In this document: positions 11,597 to 21,461 of the stretch, piece by piece
Layout of the letters: the number at the start of each line of letters is the position of its first letter
How positions within the stretch are numbered: position 1 is the stretch's first letter
Assembly (NCBI RefSeq): GCF_022602565.1
Contig: NZ_JALBCV010000016.1
Coordinates: forward strand, 16,875 to 80,874
Source of the DNA: Rosenbergiella metrosideri
GTDB taxonomy: Bacteria; Pseudomonadota; Gammaproteobacteria; Enterobacterales; Enterobacteriaceae
Length of the DNA stretch: 64,000 nucleotides
Direction of reading: 5' to 3'
Position numbers and translations under genes: made by a program
Notes under the pieces: model-generated
Told to the model about the DNA's origin: nothing
Databases searched by the model: none
The model's input: the letters and a program-made list of their open reading frames with translations, nothing else

Positions 11597-11872
11597 AAGA
11601 AGCTGAATTCGTAAAGCCCTGTAAAGAATTAATCTACGTTACCGTTTGCTTTTTTAGGTAAAAATAAGTTTAACTCATTGATAAAAAGACATTTTTATTT
11701 ATAAAAAGCTTTGTATAAATTCATGATGTTGTTCTCAGTTCCCCCATTGACCGAAAAACGCCTTGAGATAATGGTTGCCCATCCTCTAGAAGAGTAGAAA
11801 ATACGGGCTAAATGCGGCATTATCCTTGATTAACTGTGATCTTTTGACTTAATAATTAGGTAGTACTGTCTC

Positions 11873-12253
11873 ATGACTCAAGAAACCGCGCCGACCCTTA
11901 CCCTCTATGGTATTAAAACCTGTGACACCGTAAGAAAGGCACGCAAGTACCTCTCCGAACATCACTGTGAAGCCACTTATCATGATTTCCGCCAACAGGG
12001 CTTAGACGAAGCCTTACTAGACCAATTGATCGAAGGTCTTGGTATTAAAGTATTACTTAATACGCGAGGCACCACTTGGCGCACGCTTTCTGACGAGCAA
12101 AAGCAGCGTGCTAGCGATCCGGTGGCGGCCCGTCAAATCATGCTTGAACACCCAGCTGTGATTAAACGTCCCGTGCTAGTCCGCGCGGATGGCAAGATGC
12201 TGGTAGGCTTTGATACCGCCGTGTGGTCAACGTTCATCCAAGGGGACCACTAA
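11873..12253 (+). CDS. yffB: ArsC/Spx-family protein YffB
   Basis: This thioredoxin-fold protein of the ArsC family has 126 aa. C17 lies in the motif [21 protein letters not shown] and [10 protein letters not shown] complete the family pattern. It lacks the arsenate-reductase context, and in E. coli the homologue precedes dapE with unknown function. dapE begins one base after its stop, so the pair is translated together. Confidence 0.9.
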   Translation: MTQETAPTLTLYGIKTCDTVRKARKYLSEHHCEATYHDFRQQGLDEALLDQLIEGLGIKVLLNTRGTTWRTLSDEQKQRASDPVAARQIMLEHPAVIKRPVLVRADGKMLVGFDTAVWSTFIQGDH

Positions 12254-12254
12254 T

Positions 12255-13382
12255 ATGTTTTGCCCGGTTATCGAGCTTGCACAACAACTGATTCGCTGCC
12301 CATCGTTAAGTCCCAACGATGCGGGCTGCCAAGCGTTGCTTATCGCTCGCCTTGAAGCGATAGGCTTTCATATTGAGCCAATGCATTTCGGCGATACCCA
12401 AAATTTCTGGGCGACTCGGGGTCAAGGCCAAACCCTTGCTTTCGCCGGCCATACCGACGTCGTTCCCGTCGGCGATGAACGCCAATGGATTAACCCGCCG
12501 TTTGAACCCGCGATTCGTGATGGACTGCTGTTTGGCCGCGGTGCCGCGGATATGAAAGGCTCCTTAGCCGCCATGGTGGTGGCCGCTGAACGCTTCGTAG
12601 AACAACATCCTCACCATACCGGACGGCTGGCTTTTTTGATCACCTCTGATGAAGAGGCGACTGGTATCAATGGTACGGTTAAAGTCGTTGAGCAACTGAT
12701 GGCGCGACAAGAGCGTGTGGAATATTGCTTAGTAGGTGAACCCTCAAGTACTGAGCGCGTCGGCGATGTCGTGAAAAACGGCCGCCGTGGGTCGATCACC
12801 GCGAACTTAACCGTACATGGCGTACAAGGACATGTCGCATACCCTCATCTTGCGGATAATCCCGTTCATCGTGCGCTCCCTGCACTGCAGGAATTAGCGG
12901 CAACTGAGTGGGATCAAGGAAATGAGTTTTTTCCACCGACCAGTATGCAAATCGCCAATATTCAGGCCGGTACCGGCAGTAATAACGTGATTCCGGGCGA
13001 CTTATTCGTCCAATTCAATTTCCGTTTTAGCACCGAATTAACCGACCAGCAAATTCGCGAAGCCGTCGCCAGCCTGCTTGATCGCCATCAGCTTCGTTAT
13101 ACCTTAGAGTGGAATTTATCCGGTCAACCCTTCCTGACAGCAAAAGGGGCATTAGTCGATGCTGTCGTCGACGCCGTTCAGCACTATAATGAAATTAAGC
13201 CAGAGTTACTCACGAATGGGGGAACCTCTGATGGACGTTTTATTGCCAGAATGGGGACTCAAGTCGTTGAGTTAGGGCCGGTGAATGCTACCATCCATAA
13301 AATTAATGAATGTGTCAGTGCAGCCGACCTCCAAACGCTCAGCCGAATGTATCAACGGATTATGCAGTTACTGCTGACCTAA
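12255..13382 (+). CDS. dapE: Succinyl-diaminopimelate desuccinylase
   Basis: This is a dizinc peptidase-family M20 enzyme of the lysine/DAP pathway. ATG 12255 is preferred to an upstream in-frame ATG inside yffB: it has AGGGGA ten bases upstream and gives the normal 375-aa length. Metal-site motifs [29 protein letters not shown] and the C-terminal NATIHKINE are present. It supplies diaminopimelate together with dapA further right. Confidence 0.96.
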   Translation: MFCPVIELAQQLIRCPSLSPNDAGCQALLIARLEAIGFHIEPMHFGDTQNFWATRGQGQTLAFAGHTDVVPVGDERQWINPPFEPAIRDGLLFGRGAADMKGSLAAMVVAAERFVEQHPHHTGRLAFLITSDEEATGINGTVKVVEQLMARQERVEYCLVGEPSSTERVGDVVKNGRRGSITANLTVHGVQGHVAYPHLADNPVHRALPALQELAATEWDQGNEFFPPTSMQIANIQAGTGSNNVIPGDLFVQFNFRFSTELTDQQIREAVASLLDRHQLRYTLEWNLSGQPFLTAKGALVDAVVDAVQHYNEIKPELLTNGGTSDGRFIARMGTQVVELGPVNATIHKINECVSAADLQTLSRMYQRIMQLLLT

Positions 13383-13392
13383 GGAGCCTTAC

Positions 13393-13584
13393 ATGGAATG
13401 GGTTAAAGAGTATTGGTGGGTATTAATCATCCTATTTATGGTGGGATTATTGGTCAATGTGTATAAGGATTTGAAGCGCGTTGATGTCAAAAAATACTTA
13501 GATAATAAACCTAAGTTACCCCCGCATCGTGACTTTAACGACAAGTGGGATGACGAAGAGGATGACTGGCCAAAGAAAAAATAG
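13393..13584 (+). CDS. ypfN: YpfN-like small membrane protein (UPF0370)
   Basis: This is a 63-aa protein with one N-terminal membrane helix ([16 protein letters not shown]) and an acidic, tryptophan-rich tail ([21 protein letters not shown]). It starts 10 bp after dapE, as in E. coli. The function is unknown. Confidence 0.92.
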   Translation: MEWVKEYWWVLIILFMVGLLVNVYKDLKRVDVKKYLDNKPKLPPHRDFNDKWDDEEDDWPKKK

Positions 13585-13597
13585 GCCATCATTGATG

Positions 13598-13618
13598 GAC
13601 TGCGGGCTCACCGCAGTC
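13598..13618. terminator. Stem-loop between convergent ypfN and ypfH
   Basis: An 8-bp perfect stem (13598-13605 with 13611-13618) and a 5-nt loop sit between two converging genes. Only a short TTT follows on the + strand, so it is a moderate terminator candidate. Confidence 0.45.
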
Positions 13619-13626
13619 GATTTCCG

Positions 13627-14331
13627 TTAAATCATTGGGATCACATCGTCGTTATCCGGTGCCTGCCCTTGCGCGGCATCATCGAAATAACGTTGCGGGA
13701 TGGTCTCTTTAAGATGTTTTAAAGCGATAGCAATGCCCTGCTCATCGATCGCATGGGGTAAATTTTCAATAATATTCAGCGTTACATCTCCCCCGGCTTC
13801 ATTTAGCCACTGCTCGGCGTTAACCGCATGGATCAATGGGATCTGCTCATCATCCTCACCGTGAATAAGGTGAATAGTGGTGTTCATAGACGCCACAGTA
13901 GGCGCACTGTTGTAGCGACCACTGAATATAATCGCCCGCCCGGCTAATAATGCTTCGCTTTTTAGCGCTTCAAGGATCATCACACTGCCTTGCGAAAAAC
14001 CAATCAGTGCTGTCGCTTCTGGACTGACGCCGCACTGTTTTTGGCATTCACGAATCGTCTGAGTAAACAGCGGCAGAATCTGGTCGATCTTCTGCTGTAT
14101 CGCTGTGGTTGAGGCGTCTGGCACCTCGTCAACAAACCAGGCACTGCCACCTTGTGCTAGCGGAATGGGTGATCCGACAGATACCACAAAAGCGGCAGGA
14201 AAATCTTTAGCAAACCATCGGCCGATCTCAGCCATTGAACGCGGATCATCACCGCTACGATGGAATAACACAAAAAGTTGTGGTTGCGGTCCACTACCTT
14301 GCTGAACCATTACATAATCGATATGTGCCAT
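13627..14331 (-). CDS. ypfH: Alpha/beta-hydrolase, YpfH-type carboxylesterase
   Basis: This 234-aa serine hydrolase starts at ATG 14331 with GAGAGG upstream. The nucleophile elbow GFSQGS, the acid loop IHLIHGEDDEQIPL and the catalytic His in LPHAIDEQG are visible. The oxyanion-loop motif reads FHRSGDDP, where I recall HG-G-type residues in relatives, so the glycine after His appears replaced. It lies downstream of tmcA in the same conserved order as E. coli. Confidence 0.86.
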   Translation of the reverse strand: MAHIDYVMVQQGSGPQPQLFVLFHRSGDDPRSMAEIGRWFAKDFPAAFVVSVGSPIPLAQGGSAWFVDEVPDASTTAIQQKIDQILPLFTQTIRECQKQCGVSPEATALIGFSQGSVMILEALKSEALLAGRAIIFSGRYNSAPTVASMNTTIHLIHGEDDEQIPLIHAVNAEQWLNEAGGDVTLNIIENLPHAIDEQGIAIALKHLKETIPQRYFDDAAQGQAPDNDDVIPMI

Positions 14332-14366
14332 AAATGACCTCTCTCTGGCAATCCATCCTGGGTCGG

Positions 14367-16319
14367 TTAACACGACGTATCAGGTAAAAATGTTAAAAAT
14401 TCTGCCGTTTCACGGCGTAATTGAACCAGCCACTGTTTACGACTCCAGCCAGCGGGAAGCTGTGGAGAGTGTAAACAATGCTGTAAATATTGCCCACACA
14501 CTAAGTGGGGATAGCATTGCCACGCCCGCCAAAGTGCGGGGAAGCTGACACTCAACGGACGATGCGCTTGCGCGAAGCCAACCAGTTCCTGATAATCGTC
14601 TGAAGAAAATAGGGGATCTCCACTGGATTGTTCATCTAGCGAGAGTTCTGGCGAATAACGTGCTTGCTGGATCGGCCAGTCTCGCTGAAAATGGGCCACT
14701 GCCTGCTCACATAACTGCTGGCCTGCCTCAGAGATCGGAGCGATCGCCATGGCAGCATAACATCCACTGCTCGCTTCACGTTGAGTCCCCATTCTCACCA
14801 GCTGGAAACCACAGCGCTGCCAAAACTGCCACAGCGCTGGCGTAAAGCCAAAGCTGACAGAAAGAAAATCCTTATTTTGGCTGCTCTGCCGTAACGCTGC
14901 AACCAACCGGTGGCCAATACCCTGACGACGCAACGATTGGCTTACTGCGATGCGGCTAATGCGTCGACTTGCCAGCAACATCGCTTGGGGAAAACGACTG
15001 TGAGCGGCTAACGACTGTGCCACTAAATTACCACGAGGCCGCCTTTCGCCGCGCCATACTGCTTGGGCAAGTTCGGCTGACTGCTCACCTTCTTCTACCC
15101 ACCCCAGCGCACCATAACAGCACTGATCATCGACCATTTGCCAGTAACCGCACTGTGGGGCATCCATCATACGACGTAAATCAATAGGCGTCGTGCGATA
15201 GTGCGCGGATTGTAGCAGTTGAAATGTCGTCGTGGCTAACACCGGATGCTGCTGCCAATCTTCTGGTTGATAGAGGCGCAGTGACAGCTCGCAAGAAGGT
15301 TTCACTACCGATGCAGGAAGATCGCGTAACACCAATAATCGTTCGATAAAGCTTTCCAGTGGATCGCGAGCCGAATAGCGCTGTGGCGTGGTTAGGGTAT
15401 AATGCTTCGTCACTGCTCCCGATGCGGCAAACTTCAATAAAAAACCCTGCCCGGTCCCTTCGTACCCTTCCGTTGTGGTCAGTAATAAACAGCGGGGAAA
15501 GCGGGCAATCAAAGCGTGTAGCTGAGGGGTCGGCAGCGATGCGGCCTCATCAATAATCAGCCACTGCCACGTGCCAGTATCCTCTGCCGCCAAGATGGCG
15601 TCAGGCGCCTGAAAATGGTAGTGCTCACCTGCGTGACGCGCCATCACAGCGGTCGCCACTTTGGCAGGACCCGTGATCAAACAAGGAGGTTCTAAGGCGG
15701 CTAACATTCCCCCTAAGGCTGATTTTCCGCGGCCCCGCGGCGCCGTCACACTGTAGTTGCCCGCGGGTAACTGCCGTAACGCTTCAATAATCGCTTGCTG
15801 CGCTTGTCCACCTTGCGGCGTCCAATCGGGCATCATGAGTGGTGAGTCGGTTGGCGCTGGTTCGCCCTCACGCCAGATGAGGTGAGAAGTATCACTAAGG
15901 AGTTGACGCCACAGATGGCGATAAAAGATCGGTGTAGCAATCGGCTGTTCGCACTCCGCCCAACGCAGGCTATCGACATCGATCAGCGGCTGTTGTGCAG
16001 AGGATTCAGGTAACAGCAGAACGAGCCAGCTGCCTGCCACTAAGGTGCCTGCCAGCGCCGCCAGTGTCTCGAGGTGAAGGCCTTGCGTGGCATCATAAAT
16101 AGCATGCAGCCATTCTTGGCCGAGAAATTGCTGCGCACGCTGGGCGAGATACTCGTCAGCATGGCCAGTGGCCGCTGTGGCAACGCGAAGCCAGTCACCG
16201 GGATACGCCGCTTGCCACTGTAGTGTTGCCCTATCGCGAAACGGCTGTGAACCGCTTATCACACAAATGCGCCGCACCCCCTTGCGACGCATTTGTTCAG
16301 CAATAAACGCAGACTGCAT
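14367..16319 (-). CDS. tmcA: tRNA(Met) cytidine acetyltransferase TmcA
   Basis: This ATP-dependent enzyme forms N4-acetylcytidine in the wobble base of elongator tRNA-Met. It has 650 aa from ATG 16319; a GTG two codons upstream overlaps the ypfJ stop but is too close to the ribosome site. An N-terminal domain is followed by an RNA-helicase-like ATPase (RGRGKSALGG, then LIIDEAASLPTPQL as Walker B). Next comes a GNAT domain (RISRIAVSQSLRRQGIGHRL) and a C-terminal tail. Confidence 0.93.
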   Translation of the reverse strand: MQSAFIAEQMRRKGVRRICVISGSQPFRDRATLQWQAAYPGDWLRVATAATGHADEYLAQRAQQFLGQEWLHAIYDATQGLHLETLAALAGTLVAGSWLVLLLPESSAQQPLIDVDSLRWAECEQPIATPIFYRHLWRQLLSDTSHLIWREGEPAPTDSPLMMPDWTPQGGQAQQAIIEALRQLPAGNYSVTAPRGRGKSALGGMLAALEPPCLITGPAKVATAVMARHAGEHYHFQAPDAILAAEDTGTWQWLIIDEAASLPTPQLHALIARFPRCLLLTTTEGYEGTGQGFLLKFAASGAVTKHYTLTTPQRYSARDPLESFIERLLVLRDLPASVVKPSCELSLRLYQPEDWQQHPVLATTTFQLLQSAHYRTTPIDLRRMMDAPQCGYWQMVDDQCCYGALGWVEEGEQSAELAQAVWRGERRPRGNLVAQSLAAHSRFPQAMLLASRRISRIAVSQSLRRQGIGHRLVAALRQSSQNKDFLSVSFGFTPALWQFWQRCGFQLVRMGTQREASSGCYAAMAIAPISEAGQQLCEQAVAHFQRDWPIQQARYSPELSLDEQSSGDPLFSSDDYQELVGFAQAHRPLSVSFPALWRAWQCYPHLVCGQYLQHCLHSPQLPAGWSRKQWLVQLRRETAEFLTFLPDTSC

Positions 16320-16324
16320 ACTCA

Positions 16325-17197
16325 CTACCCAGCAAAGGTATTACATTGGCCCGGTTCGCCGCTGTCGAATCCACGTTTAAACCAGCTGTAACGTTGCTGT
16401 GAGGTTCCGTGAGTAAAGCTATCCGGCACGACACGCCCTTGGCTTTGCTGTTGAAGCTTATCGTCACCGATGGCTTGTGCCGCATTTAAGGCTTCTTGCA
16501 AATCACCGGTTTCTAAAACATTTTTCTGCTGCATGTAATGGCCCCATACCCCGGCAAAACAGTCAGCTTGCAGTTCGAGTTTTACCGACAGACGATTGGC
16601 ATCGGTTTGCGAGCCTTGCTGCATTTGTTGACGGACCTTGCTTTCAATTCCAAGAAGGTTTTGTACGTGGTGGCCGACTTCATGAGCAATTACATAGCCT
16701 TGTGCAAAGTCGCCATCTGCGCCCAGCTTATTCTTCATCTCATCATAAAAAGAGAGATCGATATAAACGGTTTTATCGGCGGGACAGTAGAACGGTCCCA
16801 TAACAGATTGGCCGGTGCCGCAGCCCGTGCGGGTGGCATTACGGTACATCACTAATTTCGGTGCTTGATACTGCTTACCCATCTTCTGGAAAATCTCGCC
16901 CCAGGTATCTTCTGTCGAGGCAAGGATCACTGAGGTAAATTTAGCGGCTTGAGCATCGTCGCTATTCGCGGGAGCTGACGTGTGTGACTGGCTCACGGAA
17001 GTACTTTGCCCACCACTACCACCGAGTAGGGGAGTTAAGTCATAACCATAGTAGCCAGCTACCACGACGACGATTAACAGTACAATTCCACCCTTCCCTG
17101 CTGGGATACGAAAACCAGACCCCCCGCCCGTTGACGTTGGACTATCGCCACGACGGTCTTCTACATTGTCACTCTCTCTACGTCCTTGCCAACGCAT
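16325..17197 (-). CDS. ypfJ: YpfJ-like neutral zinc metallopeptidase
   Basis: This 290-aa protein starts at ATG 17197 ([17 protein letters not shown]) with GGAGAGG upstream. A charged N-terminus and one membrane helix (residues ~36-52) are followed by a metallopeptidase domain with the zinc motif HEVGHH. RGCGTGQ-like ([16 protein letters not shown]) and [10 protein letters not shown] motifs are typical of YpfJ. Its stop overlaps the region of the tmcA start. Confidence 0.92.
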   Translation of the reverse strand: MRWQGRRESDNVEDRRGDSPTSTGGGSGFRIPAGKGGIVLLIVVVVAGYYGYDLTPLLGGSGGQSTSVSQSHTSAPANSDDAQAAKFTSVILASTEDTWGEIFQKMGKQYQAPKLVMYRNATRTGCGTGQSVMGPFYCPADKTVYIDLSFYDEMKNKLGADGDFAQGYVIAHEVGHHVQNLLGIESKVRQQMQQGSQTDANRLSVKLELQADCFAGVWGHYMQQKNVLETGDLQEALNAAQAIGDDKLQQQSQGRVVPDSFTHGTSQQRYSWFKRGFDSGEPGQCNTFAG

Positions 17198-17340
17198 AGC
17201 ACACCTCTCCATCTCTATTATCGCATAATGATAAATAGTAATCGCAGTAGGCGGAGATAACCAGTAGAAAAACTAAAGTTGCTGAAAGGGATGGGGAAGA
17301 AAAGATAGCACTCGCCGAGGGGTAGCGAGTGCTTAAATCA

Positions 17341-18054
17341 TTAGTCTAAGGTTACGCCAAGACGTTGAGCGACCACTTCGTAGGCTTCCACCACGCCACC
17401 AAGGCTCTGACGGAAACGGTCTTTATCCATTTTATCTAATGTTTCTTTATCCCAAAGACGCGCGCCATCAGGAGAAAATTCATCACCCAGGACCACTTCG
17501 CCATTGAACAGCCCAAACTCAAGCTTGAAATCGACCAGAATCAGACCTGCTTGGTCAAATAAGTCGGTCAGTACTTGGTTCGCTTTGAGCGTCAATTCAC
17601 GCATACGCGCCAGATGTTCAGGGCTGACCCAGCCAAAAGTGACACAATAGGATTCGTTGATCATCGGATCATGATGGGCATCATCTTTCAGGAAGAGGTC
17701 GAAAAGCGGTGGCGTTAATACCCGCCCTTCTTCTACACCTAAACGCTTGACCAATGAGCCTGCTGCGCGGTTACGGACAACGCATTCCACAGGCACCATA
17801 TCGAGTTTTTTCACAAGGGCTTCAGTGTCTGACAGTAACGCTTCCATCTGCGTTGGGATACCGGCTTGTGCTAATTTTTCCATGATGAAATGGTTAAATT
17901 TATTATTGACCATTCCTTTACGGTCAAACTGCTCAATACGCGCTCCGTCTCCGGCTGATGTATCATTGCGGAATTCCAGAATTAGCAGGTCCGGGTTCTC
18001 GGTGCTATACACTGTTTTTGCTTTTCCGCGATACAGCTCAGCTTGCTTTTGCAT
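17341..18054 (-). CDS. purC: SAICAR synthetase (phosphoribosylaminoimidazole-succinocarboxamide synthase)
   Basis: This purine-synthesis enzyme ligates aspartate to CAIR. ATG 18054 gives 237 aa, the E. coli length; an open frame upstream is not needed. Motifs [33 protein letters not shown] and LVDFKLEFG are intact. A PurR-like box lies about 65 bp upstream. Confidence 0.97.
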   Translation of the reverse strand: MQKQAELYRGKAKTVYSTENPDLLILEFRNDTSAGDGARIEQFDRKGMVNNKFNHFIMEKLAQAGIPTQMEALLSDTEALVKKLDMVPVECVVRNRAAGSLVKRLGVEEGRVLTPPLFDLFLKDDAHHDPMINESYCVTFGWVSPEHLARMRELTLKANQVLTDLFDQAGLILVDFKLEFGLFNGEVVLGDEFSPDGARLWDKETLDKMDKDRFRQSLGGVVEAYEVVAQRLGVTLD

Positions 18055-18117
18055 CTTGTTAACTCCACTCATGGTCGACTCTGAAAATGACTCTGCGCAG
18101 CGACTGAATCTATCACT

Positions 18118-18133
18118 ACGCAATCGTTTACCT
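18118..18133. promoter_or_regulatory. PurR operator upstream of purC
   Basis: A 16-bp near-palindrome acgcaatcgtttacct matches the PurR consensus acgcaaacgttttcgt at most positions. Its place upstream of purC fits purine repression. Confidence 0.7.
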
Positions 18134-18161
18134 TGCTGGGCGCTATTATGCCAAAATTAAA

Positions 18162-18188
18162 TAAAAAAAGGCCGGAAATTTCCGGCCT
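18162..18188 (-). terminator. Intrinsic terminator after bamC
   Basis: A perfect GC-rich palindrome (18170-18188) is followed on the minus strand by seven T. It separates dapA-bamC from purC. Confidence 0.88.
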
Positions 18189-18197
18189 GTGACATAT

Positions 18198-19229
18198 TTA
18201 TTTATTGAAGGCGGCTTGTAACACTGCGACCAACGCATCATTTTGCGATTGCGTGAGGATATGCCCTTTAGGATCGATAAACTGCAGGCTACTACGGTTA
18301 TCCAGATCACCGACTTGCAGTTTATATTTACCTTCTGCTAGTTCAGGATCTTTCGCACCCAAGGCGGCCCATTGGCTGCTGTTCAGATCATTGTAGCTCA
18401 GCTGCAAGCTACCGTCTGCACGGTTGCTATCAGAAATCGTCATGCCCACAAGCGGTAACGCTTTAGGCAGACGCTGCCAAGTTACATCAAAAGGTGCACG
18501 CACGATTAAGTTAGGTAACCCTGTCTCATCGGCACCGCTTTGTACATCAACACTGCCAGCGCGATTAGCCGCTGCCACATTCTGACGAACAGTTTCCGCG
18601 GTATTCAGCTGCGCTGAGATATCGTTGAGTAACTGAGCGGTGTAACGCTGCATTTCAGTATTGCTGGTGACCGCTTGGCCTTTCTGTTCTAAGGCAATCG
18701 GCTTAACCATCAAGGTTTGCTCATAGCCTTGAGCGACGACTGCAACTTGGTAGCGACCACGGTATTGGTGATCTTCATCATGGCGGTTCCAAGAAATCCA
18801 ATCAGTGGTGAGTTGCTGACGAGCGTCATCTTGTTGAGCAATCGCGAATTTGTTCGCTTGCAGCGCCGCGACCGTTTGTCCCCATAAAGAGCTTCCCGTA
18901 TTGGCAATCTGCAACATACCGGTGGTGCCTTGGAATTGCGCACGGCTACCGTTCAGCAAAGACAGTGCCTGAACCGGTGGGCGAATATCTAATTGCTTAC
19001 CAACTGCCCCTTGCGCACGTCCTTGCGGAACGGCATAGTTTGCGGATTCGAGCGGTAGAATCATTCCCTGAGGAACATTCAATTGGCTCAGTGCTGGCGC
19101 ATCGAGATATTCTTCATTGCCATTCACTTCGCGCTTGTAGTGTTGATCATGCGAACAACCCGCTAATAGCATTGCGACGGATAATCCAGCAACCTTTATT
19201 ACCGCCGAATTTTTAACTGAGTAAGCCAT
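18198..19229 (-). CDS. bamC: Outer-membrane assembly lipoprotein BamC
   Basis: This is a lipoprotein of the BAM complex that inserts beta-barrels into the outer membrane. It has 343 aa with the lipobox LLAGC near residue 25. The unstructured N-terminal segment binding BamD (YLDAPALSQLNVPQGMILP) is conserved. Two helix-grip domains follow (RAPFDVTWQRLPKALP... and the C-terminal half). It starts 14 bp after dapA with a GGGAG ribosome site, the usual dapA-bamC operon. Confidence 0.93.
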   Translation of the reverse strand: MAYSVKNSAVIKVAGLSVAMLLAGCSHDQHYKREVNGNEEYLDAPALSQLNVPQGMILPLESANYAVPQGRAQGAVGKQLDIRPPVQALSLLNGSRAQFQGTTGMLQIANTGSSLWGQTVAALQANKFAIAQQDDARQQLTTDWISWNRHDEDHQYRGRYQVAVVAQGYEQTLMVKPIALEQKGQAVTSNTEMQRYTAQLLNDISAQLNTAETVRQNVAAANRAGSVDVQSGADETGLPNLIVRAPFDVTWQRLPKALPLVGMTISDSNRADGSLQLSYNDLNSSQWAALGAKDPELAEGKYKLQVGDLDNRSSLQFIDPKGHILTQSQNDALVAVLQAAFNK

Positions 19230-19243
19230 TAAATCTCCCTAAC

Positions 19244-20122
19244 TTATCGCAGTCCTGCATCACGAATCGCCTGTAACAATATCGGCTCTGAAGTTGCCGA
19301 TAACGGTGTCATAGGCAGACGCAAGGTATCATTTGCGATCAATCCCAGCTGTTTAGCCACCCATTTCACTGGGATAGGATTTGGTTCATAAAATAAGTGC
19401 TGATGAAGCGCCATGAGTCGCTGGTTCAAGGCACGTGCCTCAGTAAATTGTCCCGCGGCAGCCAGTGCACAGAGTTGAGCCATTTCCTGTGCTGCCACAT
19501 TCGAGGTTACTGAAATAACGCCCTGCCCCCCCAACTGCATAAAGTCTAACGCTGTTTCATCATCACCACTAAGTAAAATAAAATCTTCTTTGGTCAACGC
19601 TTGGATCTGACTAACGCGAGATAAGTTCCCTGTCGCCTCTTTAATTCCGATAATATTTTTTATTTCGGCAAGACGTGCGACCGTTTCAGGCAACATATCA
19701 CAGCCTGTCCGCCCGGGCACATTATAGAGTAATTGCGGTAAATCGGTACTCTGTGCAATCGCTTTAAAGTGTTGGAAAATGCCCTCTTGCGTTGGACGGT
19801 TATAATAAGGCACAACGGTCAAACAGCCAACTACGCCGCTTTTTTCGAGACGCTGTGTCAGCGCGATGCCTTCAGCGGTAGCATTCGTACCGGTTCCAGC
19901 AATAACTGGGATACGTCCGTCTGCCAATTCGACGGTACGCAAGACAACGTCGATATGCTCGTCGTGGGTTAAGGTTGCCGATTCACCTGTCGTGCCAACG
20001 GCAACGATCGCAGAAGTGCCACTATCAATGTGGTAATCGATTAATTTTTTAAGGCTGCTCTCACAAACTTGCTCGTTTTCGTCCATCGGTGTGACGAGTG
20101 CAACAATACTTCCGGTAAACAT
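19244..20122 (-). CDS. dapA: 4-hydroxy-tetrahydrodipicolinate synthase
   Basis: This TIM-barrel aldolase condenses pyruvate and aspartate semialdehyde in the lysine/DAP pathway. ATG 20122 ([13 protein letters not shown]) follows GAGGGG and gives 292 aa, the E. coli length. GTTGESATL, the tyrosine of YNVPGRTG and the Schiff-base lysine in [10 protein letters not shown] are present. Confidence 0.97.
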   Translation of the reverse strand: MFTGSIVALVTPMDENEQVCESSLKKLIDYHIDSGTSAIVAVGTTGESATLTHDEHIDVVLRTVELADGRIPVIAGTGTNATAEGIALTQRLEKSGVVGCLTVVPYYNRPTQEGIFQHFKAIAQSTDLPQLLYNVPGRTGCDMLPETVARLAEIKNIIGIKEATGNLSRVSQIQALTKEDFILLSGDDETALDFMQLGGQGVISVTSNVAAQEMAQLCALAAAGQFTEARALNQRLMALHQHLFYEPNPIPVKWVAKQLGLIANDTLRLPMTPLSATSEPILLQAIRDAGLR

Positions 20123-20196
20123 AGCTATCCCCTCATTTCCCAAGGTCTTCATGGTAAGGTGTCAATCACACTAAAAGCAAGACAGTGAATGCACTC

Positions 20197-20221
20197 AACT
20201 GCTTGTCAGCAGTTTTTTTTA
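20197..20221 (+). terminator. Terminator-like hairpin in the gcvR leader
   Basis: A 6-bp stem (20197-20202 with 20209-20214) is followed by an uninterrupted T-run about 45 bp before the gcvR start. It could attenuate gcvR, or end antisense transcription from the dapA promoter region. The stem is short. Confidence 0.4.
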
Positions 20222-20264
20222 TGTTTACCTTAAGATAATTAGTAAAACATTGGGAAATATCACA

Positions 20265-20813
20265 TTGTCATCCTCACCTGTGCATTTAGTCATCACCGCA
20301 CTCGGCAGCGACCGGGCGGGAATCGTCAATACTATCACCCGCCATGTTAGCCAATGTGGCTGTAATATCGAAGATAGCCGACTGGCTTTACTGGGCGGGG
20401 AGTTTACTTTTGTCATGTTGCTGTCTGGCTCGGCTAACGCCATCAATATGATCGAATCGACCTTACCGATTAAAGGTGCGGAACTGGAATTATTAATCGT
20501 GATGAAGCGCACCCCTACGGGCTCCACGCCAGTGCGTCATGAAGGCTTTTCACTTGCCGTCGAAGTCCCTGACTCGCCTCGTATTATTGAGCGCTTTACC
20601 GCGCTGCTCACCCATCATCGTATGCATATCGCGGAATTAATGACCCGCGCCCAGCCTGGCAGCCCCGCGATGCTCTCGATTCGAATCCACGCTTATGGCA
20701 GTTCAGCCCAAGCCTTGGCAGATTTGGAGAAAAATTTTCAGCAGCTTTGCATTGAGTTATCGGCTCAGGGAACGCTCCAAGCCGATGGTCGGCAAGATAC
20801 CGAACGACTTTAA
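20265..20813 (+). CDS. gcvR: Glycine cleavage system transcriptional repressor GcvR
   Basis: This is a tandem-ACT-domain protein that antagonises GcvA when glycine is scarce. I favour TTG 20265, which has GGGAA nine bases upstream; a TTG five codons earlier lacks a ribosome site. The first ACT domain (LVITALGSDRAGIVNTITRHVSQCGCNIEDSR) and the second (RIIERFTALLTHHRMHIAEL) are clear. The product is 182 aa. Confidence 0.9.
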   Translation: MSSSPVHLVITALGSDRAGIVNTITRHVSQCGCNIEDSRLALLGGEFTFVMLLSGSANAINMIESTLPIKGAELELLIVMKRTPTGSTPVRHEGFSLAVEVPDSPRIIERFTALLTHHRMHIAELMTRAQPGSPAMLSIRIHAYGSSAQALADLEKNFQQLCIELSAQGTLQADGRQDTERL

Positions 20814-20967
20814 CGCGCTCTTTCTGTAGTAACACGCATAATTAACTTGAAAGCTGATAAAATTAGGCTCTATCCTTACGATTGAAAAAAACGTTTTCCG
20901 CCGTAATCTAGTAGTAGAAACTGATCGTTAACATCAGTATTAGGCAAACAATGATTGGAGATGACGT

Positions 20968-21435
20968 ATGGCCCTTTTAACTGTAGGCGATACCGCGCCG
21001 CAATTTACTTTACTCGACCAAGATGGCGAAGAGGTGAGTTTATCTGACTTTAGTGGTGAGCGTGTTCTCGTCTACTTTTATCCTAAGGCAATGACGCCGG
21101 GTTGTACCGTACAAGCCTGTGGTCTGCGGGATAATATGTCATCATTAAAAAGTGCTGGCGTACAGGTATTAGGCATCAGCACAGACAAACCCGAGAAATT
21201 GTCGCGCTTTGCCGAGAAAGAGTTGCTGAACTTCACGCTATTGTCCGACGAAGATCATAAAGTCTGCGAAGCTTTTGGCGTTTGGGGGGAGAAAAGCTTT
21301 ATGGGGAAAACCTACGACGGCATTCACCGCGTAAGCTTCTTGATCGATGGCAAAGGACAGGTTGAAAAAGTCTTTGATAATTTCAAAACATCGAACCACC
21401 ATGATATCGTTTTAGACTACGTACAAACGCATTAA
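20968..21435 (+). CDS. bcp: Thiol peroxidase (BCP-type peroxiredoxin)
   Basis: This 155-aa peroxiredoxin reduces hydroperoxides with thioredoxin. The peroxidatic C46 and a second C51 lie in the [13 protein letters not shown] motif of the two-cysteine BCP class. It has a normal ribosome site (GGAGATG). Its stop overlaps an ATG of the bepA frame, but a better bepA start lies further on. Confidence 0.95.
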   Translation: MALLTVGDTAPQFTLLDQDGEEVSLSDFSGERVLVYFYPKAMTPGCTVQACGLRDNMSSLKSAGVQVLGISTDKPEKLSRFAEKELLNFTLLSDEDHKVCEAFGVWGEKSFMGKTYDGIHRVSFLIDGKGQVEKVFDNFKTSNHHDIVLDYVQTH

Positions 21436-21461
21436 TGATGGTGTTCCAGCGGGGAGGCGCA